DNA of 64,000 nt from UBA1941 sp046329555. Its GTDB lineage: Bacteria > Bacteroidota > Bacteroidia > Chitinophagales > LD1. Position numbers and translations under genes: made by a program. How positions within the stretch are numbered: the stretch's first letter is position 1; each line of letters opens with the position of its first letter. The notes beneath the pieces were generated by a model. That model was not told the origin of the DNA, made no database searches, and was given only the letters and a program-made list of their open reading frames with translations. Below are positions 19,901-27,352 of this stretch, one piece after another. The stretch spans positions 124,001 to 188,000 of the forward strand of contig JAXLUK010000002.1 of NCBI GenBank assembly GCA_046329555.1, written 5' to 3'.

Positions 19901-20853
19901 GCACCAATCAAGGTATCAAGGTAGGTTCCAGCTACTGTATAAGAGTGGCTGCCAATGGTATAAGTTTGACCATTACAAATTACTACATCCTGCGTATCGG
20001 CAGTTGGATACAGTAAATTCAATGGAATTTGTACCGAACTATAGCAACCTTTGAAGTAAGGTAATGATACGATAGCTGTGAATGAATCATTGGCAATAGG
20101 AACCAATTTAGGTTGAACCACTAAGTTGCCGCGCGCAAATTTCACCACACCGCCGCCGGTTTCGCCACCCACAAAATCTCTTAAATCAACAGTATCTCCA
20201 AGACAACTATTGATAGTAGTAGCGGTAAGATCTGGTGATGGATGTACATTGAAGCTATCCAGATAATTATTGATGCAACCCGGATTTTGCGCATCAATAC
20301 TATCACCGTCAAACAACACCTGTGTGTAATGCCAACCTAATGCTAACGTAGAGGGGTCGAAAATTCCAGATGGCAATCCATCTAAAAAGAAACTGCCTAC
20401 TCCTGCACCAGTAATGGTTACCGTATCCTGTGCCGAATTCTGACAATAATCGCTATACAAACCATCAATGGTTGCCTGAGGATAGTAACAAATGCCGTTG
20501 GCAGAGAGCGTATCGGTTCCGTTAGTAACAACTACTGAAAAATTCATGCCGTCGATATGACGGCCCGATAATTCATAAACACCTGTACCCAAATCTGTGA
20601 GGGGCGTTCCCGGAAGAATTGCATCAGGGGCAACAGGAGGATTACCACTGGTAGTTTGATAGAAGCTATCGGCCGCAACCACCACCCAGGCATCGCCTAA
20701 ATTACCATTTACCTGAATAGTTGAATTGAACTGACCGGTACCATTGCCATTGGCGTTATTACTACAAGCACACGGGCTCACCGAAATAGTTTGCCCCGTG
20801 GCCCATCCGGCTATACAACATCCCACTAAAACTGCGTATAAACGTTTCATCAT
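13906..20853 (-). CDS. Giant repetitive surface adhesin with a type B (gliding-motility-associated) sorting domain
   Basis: The protein has 2315 residues, starts MMKRLYAVLVGCCIAGWATG (signal peptide), and has an N-terminal Ig-like region to about residue 285. I count 32 tandem repeats of about 51 residues from about 286 to 1910. Each has the pattern (T/V)IC-G-S-x-G-x-x-Y-x-x-x-G-x-Y-x-D-T-L...CDSI-x-TT-x-L-x-V, with one cysteine near the start and one in CDS, so an intra-repeat disulfide is possible. A further Ig/PKD-like region precedes a complete type B sorting domain at about 2223-2315 (VMTPNGDGKNDVWII, IIFNRWGEVVFESG). The repeats probably form an extended stalk. The T9SS is the expected export route, with the downstream PorP-OmpA fusion as partner. 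The second ATG at 20850 is an alternative start. Confidence 0.9.
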   Translation of the reverse strand: MMKRLYAVLVGCCIAGWATGQTISVSPCACSNNANGNGTGQFNSTIQVNGNLGDAWVVVAADSFYQTTSGNPPVAPDAILPGTPLTDLGTGVYELSGRHIDGMNFSVVVTNGTDTLSANGICYYPQATIDGLYSDYCQNSAQDTVTITGAGVGSFFLDGLPSGIFDPSTLALGWHYTQVLFDGDSIDAQNPGCINNYLDSFNVHPSPDLTATTINSCLGDTVDLRDFVGGETGGGVVKFARGNLVVQPKLVPIANDSFTAIVSLPYFKGCYSSVQIPLNLLYPTADTQDVVICNGQTYTIGSHSYTVAGTYLDTLIGANTCDSIVTTNLTVNPSTNDTQAVAICFGASYTIGAHTYSSTGFYADTFANSYGCDSIITTNLNVMPLITDTQTITFCGSGSVSVGVHTYTSAGTYTDTLVATNGCDSVVVSTLVINPTDTVNQSFTICSGDSIVVGSNVYTSTGSYTDVLANQYVCDSVVNTSLYVIPAGSSQNVTICYGGSYSIGSSTYTASGTYSDTLLNSLSCDSVVTTNLTVLNPISSNQSFTFCGTGSVVVGSHTYTTTGSYTDTLASVTGCDSIVTTDLTINPIDNISQSFTICFGQTVQVGSNIYSTTGTYVDTMGNQYGCDSIVTTLVNVIPQSTSQNITICQGQSYSIGSNTYTVAGSYTDTLQNALLCDSIVFTDLTVNPNTASSQNVTICFGASYSIGANTYNASGVYTDTFLNSLGCDSVVTTNLTVRNLISGSQSLTFCGSGSVNVGSHTYTATGTYTDTLTSVTGCDSILTTNLTINPIDHISQSFTICFGQTVQVGSNSYSLTGSYIDTLGNQFGCDSIVITDVYVIPQSTSQNVTICQGQSYSIGSNTYTVAGSYTDTLQNALLCDSIVFTDLTVNPNTASSQNVTICFGASYSIGTHTYNASGVYTDTFLNSLGCDSVVTTDLTVRNLITGSQSLTFCGSGSVTIGSHTYNTTGTYTDTLTSVTGCDSVLTTSILINPIDSVTQSLMICAGQSVQVGGSTYTTSGTFTDVLTNQYSCDSVVTTALYVIPASTSQSVAICQGQSFSIGTHTYTTAGLYADTFKNMLLCDSIVYTDLTVNPTSSYAQWLQFCLGDSAVVAGHVYKAAGTYTDTIANAFSCDSVITTTITILPQTSFGQSVTLCFGDTLFIGANVHMVPGVYLDTIPNSFGCDSIVSTELDIRPKNTVVKDVVICEDDYIQVGSNYYSFTGTYYDTLTSVTGCDSFQTTNLYVIPGGSSLSLSACFGDSVAYNGQFYSATGLYQVVLTNMLACDSVIDLDVTILPQITTDLYPVICQGTSFAVGAASYTASGDYQDTLTASVGCDSIVVYHLTVTPADSVVQSPVICQGAQVVVGGNTYTTAGDYYDTLVTAGGCDSIVVTHLTVLTVSTTSLNQSICSGDSFVVGNSVYYAAGIYADTLTGVNGCDSIITTDLSVINPVLSAQSFNLCPGQSVSVGVHLYNAAGVFTDTLAAVSGCDSIITTTVTIIPVNFSQSVDICPGQSVAVGAHVYTAAGVYTDTLAASTGCDSILVTTVNVRPYATGNQTLVLCQGQTVSVGVHTYGATGTYTDTLAGVLCDSIVTTNLTVNPASSFAQSLSVCNGQSVTVGIHTYSSAGVYTDTLPNSFGCDSIITTTLQIKNSSFYGQSIFICEGRSYTIGTHTYTLAGTYTDTLVNAALCDSIVSTELLVTPSQRDTQHVVLCANDSLVVGTHVYYASGWYSDTFAAVNTCDSIIVSDLTILPAISTTQSPTICTGASVVVGQHIYTTSGTYRDTLLAVSGCDSVVITNLTVSPIITSTISGSICNGGVYPFNGMNLSAAGVYRDTILGAAVGGCDSVVVLNLTVGSPSATTVNAAICLGSTYVFNGQLLSNAGTYRDTLPNAANCDSVITLNLVVNNNPNLGNDVIDSVCVNNTFNLNSINFGGFTPINFNTPNPGAVPPGTYMAVYIDANTCRDTAMVTIVGKAVAAAPVFVQADSAFCAGTLAHVFAVQNDPGVSYSWTYQGSDASLVQSGNVAVLDLGNTASNGTISVSANSLNGCGSKSAFINVTVAGKPGTTLTSSDADNVICAGESVTLTAAGAGNTVIYINGMAVADNPHVLTATADSVYNILAITTNACTSDSASLQVLGHASPTVDAGADTTVARGSWTQLEGSASGSPPFAYLWYPDSTLNYAIVANPLATPSVDAQYYLTVMDMYGCTATDSVKVVVTPNTNLLFPDVMTPNGDGKNDVWIIDLNQFPSAQVIIFNRWGEVVFESGAYVNDWNGTFKNNGNMLPDGTYYYAVKNKGDSRIYKGAINLLNNKK
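15120..19998 (-). repeat. Thirty-two tandem ~153-bp coding repeats with a 609-bp higher-order period
   Basis: Within the giant adhesin, about 32 units of roughly 150-156 bp follow one another. Four successive units form a larger unit that is repeated nearly identically. For example the string GGTTAAAGACTGGCTACCTG occurs at 18001 and again 609 bp later at 18610, with long matching flanks. 609 bp is 203 codons, so the duplication keeps frame. Repeats outside this zone (near 15-17 kb and 19.5-20 kb) are more diverged. Confidence 0.85.
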
Positions 20854-21041
20854 ATGCGTCGGAAATATGGCGCAAGGATACAGCGACTTCCTACTTCCCC
20901 GCTTCCACTTATAAACAGCCGTTTTATTTTCTGTACAAATCCATCTATTGTCTAATCGGCTGTGCTTTTTACATCAGTTGTGTACAATTCGGCGTTCTTT
21001 AATTACCTATTGCCGCCACAAAAAGCCAATTTTTGAAAACT

Positions 21042-23564
21042 ATGGAAATGGAAGCAGAGCAACCCAAGGGCAGAAAAGCCAAAGCTAAGACAGACGAAAC
21101 TGCTGCGCCGGTAAAAAAGAAACCCAAAAGCCGGCCTGCAACTGATTTCGAAGAGGAAGAGTCTGTACCCTTCTGGAAAGACGGACGGTTGGCAAAAATT
21201 GCCGGTATGTCATTGCTATTGGCGTCTTTCGTTATGGCTGTAGGCTTCACCTCCTATTTGTTCCACGGCGCAGATGACCAATCAGAAATTGCCAATCGCA
21301 CCGTAGATGCACTTACTGACAATTCAGTGAAAGTACACAACAGTATCGGCCGTGTTGGTGCAGTTGCCGCACATGTGCTGGTGCAGAATTTGTTTGGTCT
21401 GGCTTCCTACCTTTTATGCTTGCTCACCTTTGTAATTGGCTTCAATTTACTGCTGCAGAAGAAGATTTTTAATATCCTCAAAATCACCTTATATGGCGCG
21501 GCCATTATTGTGTGGACCTCTGCCGCGCTGAGCTTTCTGAATCAACTCATTTACCCTTCTTCAGTTTTTAGCTGGGGTGGTGCATTTGGCGATTATCTCA
21601 CAGGAACGGAAGGTCAACTCACTGGATTATTACAAACGGTTGGTACAGCAGCATTGCTGGCCGTAACCGCATTGGCCGGCCTGGTATGGGCCTATAACTT
21701 CAACTTTAACTTCCTGATGCGGCCATTTGAACGAACGCATAGCGAAGAGCAAACGGCTCCGGTGGTAAATGAAGTGCCCGAATTCAGAGATGAAAGCGAA
21801 AACATTTTTGGGAAAGATCAATTGCACACCGAGATTAAACCGGCTGTTGAATTACTGACACCTGATAATTTGGTAGAAGAAGAAGAATCGGATGAAGAAC
21901 TGGTGCTTACCACTAAGGTGCCCGCCGAAATTCCGCATCAGTTGGGTGATTTGGAAATCACTAATGCCGGCGATGCCGATTTGGAATTAGATATTCAACA
22001 GGTGAAGGAAGAGCCGGTGGCGACAACAACCGGCGCGCTAACAACCAAGTACGACCCAACGCTTGATTTGTCAAACTACGCCTTCCCATCTATTGAGTTG
22101 TTGGAAGAATACGGCAGCGAAAAAATGAAAATTGATCCGGAAGAATTGGAGCGAAACAAGAACCAAATTATCGCTACACTCAATAACTACCAGATTGAAA
22201 TTTCTAAAATCAAAGCTACTATCGGACCAACCGTTACGCTGTATGAAATCGTTCCTGCGCCAGGTGTAAGAATTTCAAAAATTAAAAATCTGGAAGACGA
22301 TATCGCCCTCAGTTTAGCGGCTTTGGGCATTCGTATAATCGCTCCTATTCCAGGAAAGGGCACTGTGGGTATTGAAGTGCCTAACATGAATAAAGAGGTG
22401 GTGTCCATGCGGTCGCTGCTGGCCTCCGAGAAATTCCAAAACACCAGCGCCGATTTGCCCATTTGTTTAGGCAAAACGATTTCCAACGAAATTCTCGTAG
22501 CGGATCTGGCCAAAATGCCGCACTTGCTGATGGCCGGTGCCACAGGGCAGGGAAAGTCAGTTGGTATCAACTCAATCCTGGTATCACTGCTCTACAAAAA
22601 ACATCCGTCGCAGTTAAAATTTGTGATGGTAGATCCCAAAAAAGTGGAGCTCAGCCTGTATGAAACATTAGAAAAACACTTCCTCGCCAAACTGCCAAAC
22701 GAAGAAAACGCCATCATCACCGATACGAAAAAGGTAGTGACCACCTTGAACGCGTTGTGTATGGAAATGGACAACCGTTACGATTTATTGAAGAAGGCAC
22801 AGGTAAGAAATATCAAAGAATACAACCACAAATTCCTGAATCGTCAACTCAATCCGCAGAATGGTCATCAATTTTTACCCTATATCGTTTTAGTGGTAGA
22901 TGAATTTGCTGATTTGATTATGACGGCTGGCAAGGAGGTGGAGATGCCAATTGCCCGTCTGGCGCAGTTGGCCCGCGCCATCGGTATACACCTCATTCTG
23001 GCAACCCAGCGACCATCAGTAAACATTATTACCGGCACCATCAAGGCCAACTTCCCTGCTCGAATCGCATTTAAAACCACTTCTAAAATTGACTCCAGAA
23101 CCATTCTGGATGCGGGCGGTTCAGAGCAATTGATAGGCCGTGGCGATATGCTGTTATCACAGGGAAGTGATATGATTCGACTGCAATGCGGGTTTGTAGA
23201 TACCCCGGAAGTAGAGCGCGTTCGAGATTTTATTAGTGCGCAGCAAGGCTACCCGGATGCCTTCTTATTGCCTGATTATGTGGATCCTAATGAACTAAAA
23301 GGCGATGGTGATTTTCTGGCAGATGGCGAGCGAGACGAACTTTTTGAGGACGCCGCGCGTATAATAGTTCAGAATCAGATGGGGTCAACCTCGCTGCTGC
23401 AACGCAGAATGAAATTAGGTTATAACCGCGCCGGCCGACTGATGGATCAGTTACACGATGCGGGCATTGTTGGAGAGAATCTGGGCAGCAAGGCGAGAGA
23501 AGTGAAAATCAAGACTGAAGCGGAATTGGAACAGTATTTGCAAAAACTCCGTGAAGTAGTCTGA
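21042..23564 (+). CDS. ftsK: FtsK/SpoIIIE DNA translocase
   Basis: The protein has 840 residues from the ATG at 21042; a TTG at 21033 in the same frame would add three residues. A charged N-terminus is followed by about four membrane spans (to about residue 225), an acidic linker, and the motor. The motor has Walker A GATGQGKSVG at about residue 502, Walker B VVDEFADL at about 620, and the FtsK loop ATQRPSVNIITGTIKANFPA. The C-terminal winged-helix gamma domain that reads polar DNA motifs is present (LLQRRMKLGYNRAGRLMDQL). The protein pumps chromosome ends across the division septum and assists dimer resolution. The lolA-like gene follows after 5 bp. Confidence 0.95.
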   Translation: MEMEAEQPKGRKAKAKTDETAAPVKKKPKSRPATDFEEEESVPFWKDGRLAKIAGMSLLLASFVMAVGFTSYLFHGADDQSEIANRTVDALTDNSVKVHNSIGRVGAVAAHVLVQNLFGLASYLLCLLTFVIGFNLLLQKKIFNILKITLYGAAIIVWTSAALSFLNQLIYPSSVFSWGGAFGDYLTGTEGQLTGLLQTVGTAALLAVTALAGLVWAYNFNFNFLMRPFERTHSEEQTAPVVNEVPEFRDESENIFGKDQLHTEIKPAVELLTPDNLVEEEESDEELVLTTKVPAEIPHQLGDLEITNAGDADLELDIQQVKEEPVATTTGALTTKYDPTLDLSNYAFPSIELLEEYGSEKMKIDPEELERNKNQIIATLNNYQIEISKIKATIGPTVTLYEIVPAPGVRISKIKNLEDDIALSLAALGIRIIAPIPGKGTVGIEVPNMNKEVVSMRSLLASEKFQNTSADLPICLGKTISNEILVADLAKMPHLLMAGATGQGKSVGINSILVSLLYKKHPSQLKFVMVDPKKVELSLYETLEKHFLAKLPNEENAIITDTKKVVTTLNALCMEMDNRYDLLKKAQVRNIKEYNHKFLNRQLNPQNGHQFLPYIVLVVDEFADLIMTAGKEVEMPIARLAQLARAIGIHLILATQRPSVNIITGTIKANFPARIAFKTTSKIDSRTILDAGGSEQLIGRGDMLLSQGSDMIRLQCGFVDTPEVERVRDFISAQQGYPDAFLLPDYVDPNELKGDGDFLADGERDELFEDAARIIVQNQMGSTSLLQRRMKLGYNRAGRLMDQLHDAGIVGENLGSKAREVKIKTEAELEQYLQKLREVV

Positions 23565-23569
23565 AAAAC

Positions 23570-24262
23570 ATGTTAAGAATTAAAAATTGCCGCATATGTA
23601 TATCATTCTTGTTGTTGTTGTGGCTACCTGGCTGGTCTTGTTCCGCGCAAAAAGGTACCAACATTAACGATCCGGTTGCCGGTGAAATTCTAGATCGGGT
23701 AGCGAAAAAATATCAAGGGCAAGCTCTGGATATAGATTTTACGCTTACTACTGTTCGTCCGAAGTTAAAACCAGACGAGCCCGATGCTAAATACACCACC
23801 AACGAAAACGGAAAGTTACTGCTGAAAGGGAAACGGTTCCGAATCATTTTTGGCGGCCATGAGGTAGTATGCGATGGAAAAAACATCTGGACCTATGCGC
23901 AATCCGCCAAAGAAGCGCAGCTGAACGAATACGATGAAAACGAAGAAACTTTTTCTCCGTCAAAAATCTTTTCGTTACACCAATCCGGATATAGTTATCA
24001 GATTAAAGAGAAAAAGAATTTTCAGGGAAAGAATGTGACGGTTATAGAACTATCGCCGGCAAACAGAAAGGTGTCCTTTTTCAAAATTGATATTGCTGTT
24101 GAAGATGGAACTAACACGGTACTGGAATCAAAAGTGTATGAAAAGAACGGTGTGCGTTACATCTATAAAATAAATAAGGCCTTCCCTAGCAGCGCCACCG
24201 ACGCAGATTTTGTTTTTGACACTAAAAGTCATCCGGGTGTGAAAGTAGTTGACCTCCGCTAG
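23570..24262 (+). CDS. LolA-like outer-membrane lipoprotein carrier family protein
   Basis: The protein has 230 residues, an N-terminal hydrophobic signal (residues about 8-27) and the LolA/LppX fold pattern: an amphipathic first helix (EILDRVAKKYQGQALDIDFT), beta-strands KGKRFRIIFGGHEVVCDGKN and IWTYAQSAKEAQLNEYD, and a C-terminal strand VRYIYKINKAF. LolA proteins carry lipoproteins through the periplasm to the outer membrane. It starts 5 bp after ftsK, the usual neighbour. Its last 41 bases overlap the convergent PfpI-family gene. Confidence 0.85.
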   Translation: MLRIKNCRICISFLLLLWLPGWSCSAQKGTNINDPVAGEILDRVAKKYQGQALDIDFTLTTVRPKLKPDEPDAKYTTNENGKLLLKGKRFRIIFGGHEVVCDGKNIWTYAQSAKEAQLNEYDENEETFSPSKIFSLHQSGYSYQIKEKKNFQGKNVTVIELSPANRKVSFFKIDIAVEDGTNTVLESKVYEKNGVRYIYKINKAFPSSATDADFVFDTKSHPGVKVVDLR

Positions 24263-25049
24263 TTACCTTATTGTTCCGGTTACCTCCTTCTTTTAACATG
24301 GATAAAAATGCCATTGCGAAGGCATGCGCATCGCCCGGCCATCGAGCCGAAACATAGTTTCTGTCCCGAACTATAAATCCACGGTTAAGATCCTGCATCG
24401 AATCACGCAGCAGCGGAATCGGCCCTTCTTCAAAATCTTCCGGTCGCCTTAACACTTCAGTTACTTCTTTTTGCACAGTTAAACCGGGATACGTCAGGTA
24501 GTAATCTCCCAACCATAACCGAGTAAGGTGATAGGCAGCCATTTCCTGGCTTCTTAGCAATGCTGTAGTTCGATAGCCATGCAACACTGACTTGCCAGAA
24601 AGTGCGCCTTTACTTCGCGCGGCTAACACTACACCATGACAAATTGCTGCCACAGGTGTATGTTTATCGAAAAATTTCGCAACTACTTGTTGCAATAAAT
24701 CAGATTCTAAATATTCCTTAACCCCCTTATCATGCCCACCGGGCAGCAACAATCCATCAAAATCAACAGCTGTTATATCAGCATAAGATAATGGGCGCTT
24801 AAATGCTTGCTGTTGTATCATTTCATGATACGCCAGTTGCGCATCAGCGCTGGCTTGCAACAACCATTTCCAGATACCTAAATCTTCACCATCCAACATT
24901 CTTCGATCGGCCTCAGCTATGCCGCCAGCGGGCGTTGCAAAAAGCACCCGAACGCCGTGACGGTGCAAAATCTGCCAGGGAATGGCCACTTCAGTAGGAT
25001 CGAAGCCATAGTTTGGCAAGGGTATCAGTACTTGAATGCAATTGACCAT
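24222..25049 (-). CDS. DJ-1/PfpI (class I glutamine amidotransferase-like) family protein
   Basis: The protein has 275 residues from the ATG at 25049 (MVNCIQVLIPLPNYGFDPTE), chosen because the longer frame would run into the globin gene. The fold signature is clear: DFDGLLLPGGHDKG, then the nucleophile elbow AAICHGVVLAARSKG with Cys137, and an early acidic residue at Glu20. The family includes glyoxalase-III-like enzymes, chaperones and proteases; nothing visible here decides between them. It lies 10 bp downstream of a truncated haemoglobin gene and is probably co-expressed, which would suit a role in handling reactive species. Its 3' end overlaps the lolA-like gene by 41 bases on the opposite strand. 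Confidence 0.85.
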   Translation of the reverse strand: MVNCIQVLIPLPNYGFDPTEVAIPWQILHRHGVRVLFATPAGGIAEADRRMLDGEDLGIWKWLLQASADAQLAYHEMIQQQAFKRPLSYADITAVDFDGLLLPGGHDKGVKEYLESDLLQQVVAKFFDKHTPVAAICHGVVLAARSKGALSGKSVLHGYRTTALLRSQEMAAYHLTRLWLGDYYLTYPGLTVQKEVTEVLRRPEDFEEGPIPLLRDSMQDLNRGFIVRDRNYVSARWPGDAHAFAMAFLSMLKEGGNRNNKVTSGGQLLSHPDDF

Positions 25050-25059
25050 ATCTTTCGCA

Positions 25060-25446
25060 TTAGGCTCCTCCAATTTGCTGAATTTTAAACTGCATGAGCT
25101 GAGCGATTTGCTGCCCCTTACGCTTGGCCTCTTCTGCAACCGGCCCAACGAAATGAGCATCTACCGTGCTACACCACAGCAGCAGCCATTGATTGAATTG
25201 CTTTGAAGAAAGTGTTGTTTTACGACTTAGCAATATATGCGCCTGCATCGGGTTGCCGCGATAGGTTGTTTTACCAAATAAATTTGCCTCCCAGAAATCA
25301 TACATCTTTGGCAGATGCGTTTCCCATTCTACTCTGGCAACATCAGTAAATATAAATCCAAGCGTTTCATCTGCTCGTACCTTCTCGTAAAAACCCTGAA
25401 CCAGTAAAACAAGGTCTTCTCTATTTGAAATATCGCTCATTGTCAT
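25060..25446 (-). CDS. Group III truncated haemoglobin
   Basis: The protein has 128 residues with the group III pattern FYEKVRADETLGFIF, HLPKMYDFWEANLFG, TYRGNPMQAH, then QFNQWLLLWCSTVDAHFVGP. His70 is the likely proximal haem ligand. These small cytoplasmic globins bind oxygen, nitric oxide or peroxide; the physiological role of group III is mostly unresolved. Met3 is an alternative start. It is the first gene of a two-gene unit with the PfpI-family gene. Confidence 0.9.
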   Translation of the reverse strand: MTMSDISNREDLVLLVQGFYEKVRADETLGFIFTDVARVEWETHLPKMYDFWEANLFGKTTYRGNPMQAHILLSRKTTLSSKQFNQWLLLWCSTVDAHFVGPVAEEAKRKGQQIAQLMQFKIQQIGGA

Positions 25447-25480
25447 TTCGTAAATATCGGCATTTCTGGTATTACGCTAC

Positions 25481-25496
25481 GCTGCTATACAGCAGC
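25481..25496. promoter_or_regulatory. Inverted repeat in the divergent gap upstream of the globin gene
   Basis: GCTGCT-ATAC-AGCAGC is a perfect 6-bp inverted repeat about 35 bp upstream of the globin start and about 90 bp from the divergent beta-lactamase-like gene. It could be an operator or a small hairpin. There is no direct evidence for a regulator. Confidence 0.25.
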
Positions 25497-25586
25497 CTAT
25501 AATAAGTGCAAAACATCTGTATTGCTTCCTTCAACTTTAACAAATTGCTCTATTAAACTTGTTATCCATATTGATATCCAAATATC

Positions 25587-26888
25587 ATGAAGCAATTATA
25601 TCTCCTAGGCAGTTGTCTATGTTTCCTTTTGAATGGCATGGCGCAATCGCTATACTTTCCACCAACAACAGGAAGTACCTGGGATACCCTTACACCAGCA
25701 TCACAGCAGTATTGCGCCCCGCAAATCGATAGTTTGTATACCTTCCTCGACAGCAATCAAACCAAGGCATTTATCTTGCTGAAAGACGGTAAGATTGTAT
25801 TAGAGAAATACTTCGGAACGCAGAATGTCAACTCTTATTGGCAATGGGCGTCGGCCGGTAAAACCATCACTTCATTCATGGTGGGTGTAGCACAACAGGA
25901 ACATCATCTATCCATCAACGATACTTCTTCAAAATATCTCGGAGCTGGCTGGACCTCATGTACCCCCGCTCAGGAAGCGCGCATCACTATCCGGAATCAA
26001 CTTACCATGACTACGGGCTTTGACGATGGCGTTCCGGATAACCATTGTACGCAAGATACCTGCTTTAAATATTTGGCCGACCCAGGAACAAGGTGGGCCT
26101 ATCACAATAGCCCTTACACCATTTTGGATAGCGTGATTGCCAGCGCAACGGGGCAATCACTGAATGCCTATACGAACCAGAAATTAAAACAACCAACCGG
26201 AATGAACGGTCAATTTGTTATGTTGAATGAAGACAATGTTTATTTCAGCAATGCGCGAAGTATGGCGCGTTTTGGCTTGTTGATTTTAAACAAAGGAAAC
26301 TGGAACGGTACCGCGCTGATGACGGATACGGCTTACTTCCGTCAGATGACCAACACATCACAAAATTTGAATCCATCGTATGGTTACTTATGGTGGTTAA
26401 ATGGAAAATCTTCTTTCATGATTCCTCAGAGCCAAATGGCATTTAACGGTCCGCTATTCCCTGATGCACCCGCTGATGTAATTGCTGCCATGGGCAAAGA
26501 CGGGCAATTTTTAAACGTAATACCTAGTAGCAACATGGTGTGGATTAGAATGGGTAATGCGCCGGATAATTCATTAGTTCCCTTTTTACTGAATAATGAA
26601 ATTTGGAAGTACGTAAATCGTTTACGTTGTTCACCAGAAGGAGTAGAGGCAGTTGAAGGAATTAATGGTATCAGTGTTGCGCCAAATCCTACTGCAGGCC
26701 CTATTCATGTAGAAGTTCCTGTACATGACGGTATTGCTGAAGTATTTAACATGGAAGGAAATCGGCTGATACAAATGAATTTCAACAGCAACACCTTCCA
26801 GTTGGAAACCGCTACATGGCCAACAGGTATCTACCAAATCAAAGTGACCAGCGATCGGGATGTTTTTTCCGGAAGAATTATACGCTGA
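25587..26888 (+). CDS. Secreted serine hydrolase (beta-lactamase/class C fold) with a T9SS type A sorting domain
   Basis: The protein has 433 residues and a signal peptide (MKQLYLLGSCLCFLLNGMAQ). The catalytic SxxK is SAGK in YWQWASAGKTITSFMVG at about residue 90, the second motif is YHN in WAYHNSPYTILDS at about 172, and a family-typical MGKDGQFLNVIP follows at about 310. Relatives include beta-lactamases, DD-peptidases and esterases, and the substrate cannot be read from the sequence. The last 75 or so residues (ISVAPNPTAGPIHVEV to the end) are a type A sorting domain, so the enzyme should be exported by the T9SS and attached to the surface. It converges with the next gene with no gap. Confidence 0.88.
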   Translation: MKQLYLLGSCLCFLLNGMAQSLYFPPTTGSTWDTLTPASQQYCAPQIDSLYTFLDSNQTKAFILLKDGKIVLEKYFGTQNVNSYWQWASAGKTITSFMVGVAQQEHHLSINDTSSKYLGAGWTSCTPAQEARITIRNQLTMTTGFDDGVPDNHCTQDTCFKYLADPGTRWAYHNSPYTILDSVIASATGQSLNAYTNQKLKQPTGMNGQFVMLNEDNVYFSNARSMARFGLLILNKGNWNGTALMTDTAYFRQMTNTSQNLNPSYGYLWWLNGKSSFMIPQSQMAFNGPLFPDAPADVIAAMGKDGQFLNVIPSSNMVWIRMGNAPDNSLVPFLLNNEIWKYVNRLRCSPEGVEAVEGINGISVAPNPTAGPIHVEVPVHDGIAEVFNMEGNRLIQMNFNSNTFQLETATWPTGIYQIKVTSDRDVFSGRIIR

Positions 26889-27290
26889 TTACTCCTTGTG
26901 TTCCTTCCCCGGAACACAACGTTCTACAATCTGGTGAAAGGTGTCATGCAATTTTGCCAACGACTTTTTGATGGCATCATCGCTACCATTCTTTTTAACT
27001 AAAGCATCTAGCTTCTTGCTATCCTTAGCCAATTGATTAACAGCAGCAGCAACCTTCTTGTTATTAAATGCTTCTGGAATCCCCCCTTGTTTTAATGCTA
27101 AAGCCTTTTCGGCCAATTCACCACTGCGCTTCTTGATGGGCGCTAAATTACCCTCTTCGCTAGGGTGGAATGTTTGCGACATCACCTGATGAAAAGCTTT
27201 CAACTGCGGCCACTGATCAAACTTGCCTTGGGCGCGTAGCGCGAATGAAACCATCTGAAGGACTAGAAACAATACGATTTTATTCATCAT
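26889..27290 (-). CDS. Small exported helical protein of unknown function
   Basis: The protein has 133 residues: a signal peptide ending near FALRAQG, then Lys/Ala-rich helices (NNKKVAAAVNQLAKDSKKLD). The end, LHDTFHQIVERC, loosely recalls cytochrome c'-type four-helix bundles, but the CxxCH haem motif is absent. I recognise it only as a conserved-looking periplasmic protein. Its stop abuts the stop of the convergent beta-lactamase-like gene; the cysteine-cluster gene lies 62 bp upstream on the same strand. Confidence 0.65.
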   Translation of the reverse strand: MMNKIVLFLVLQMVSFALRAQGKFDQWPQLKAFHQVMSQTFHPSEEGNLAPIKKRSGELAEKALALKQGGIPEAFNNKKVAAAVNQLAKDSKKLDALVKKNGSDDAIKKSLAKLHDTFHQIVERCVPGKEHKE

Positions 27291-27352
27291 ACAAACAAAA
27301 TTTTAATTAGATAAAAGCTGATTGATTTAAATGCTGTGATGGTGCATCGCCC

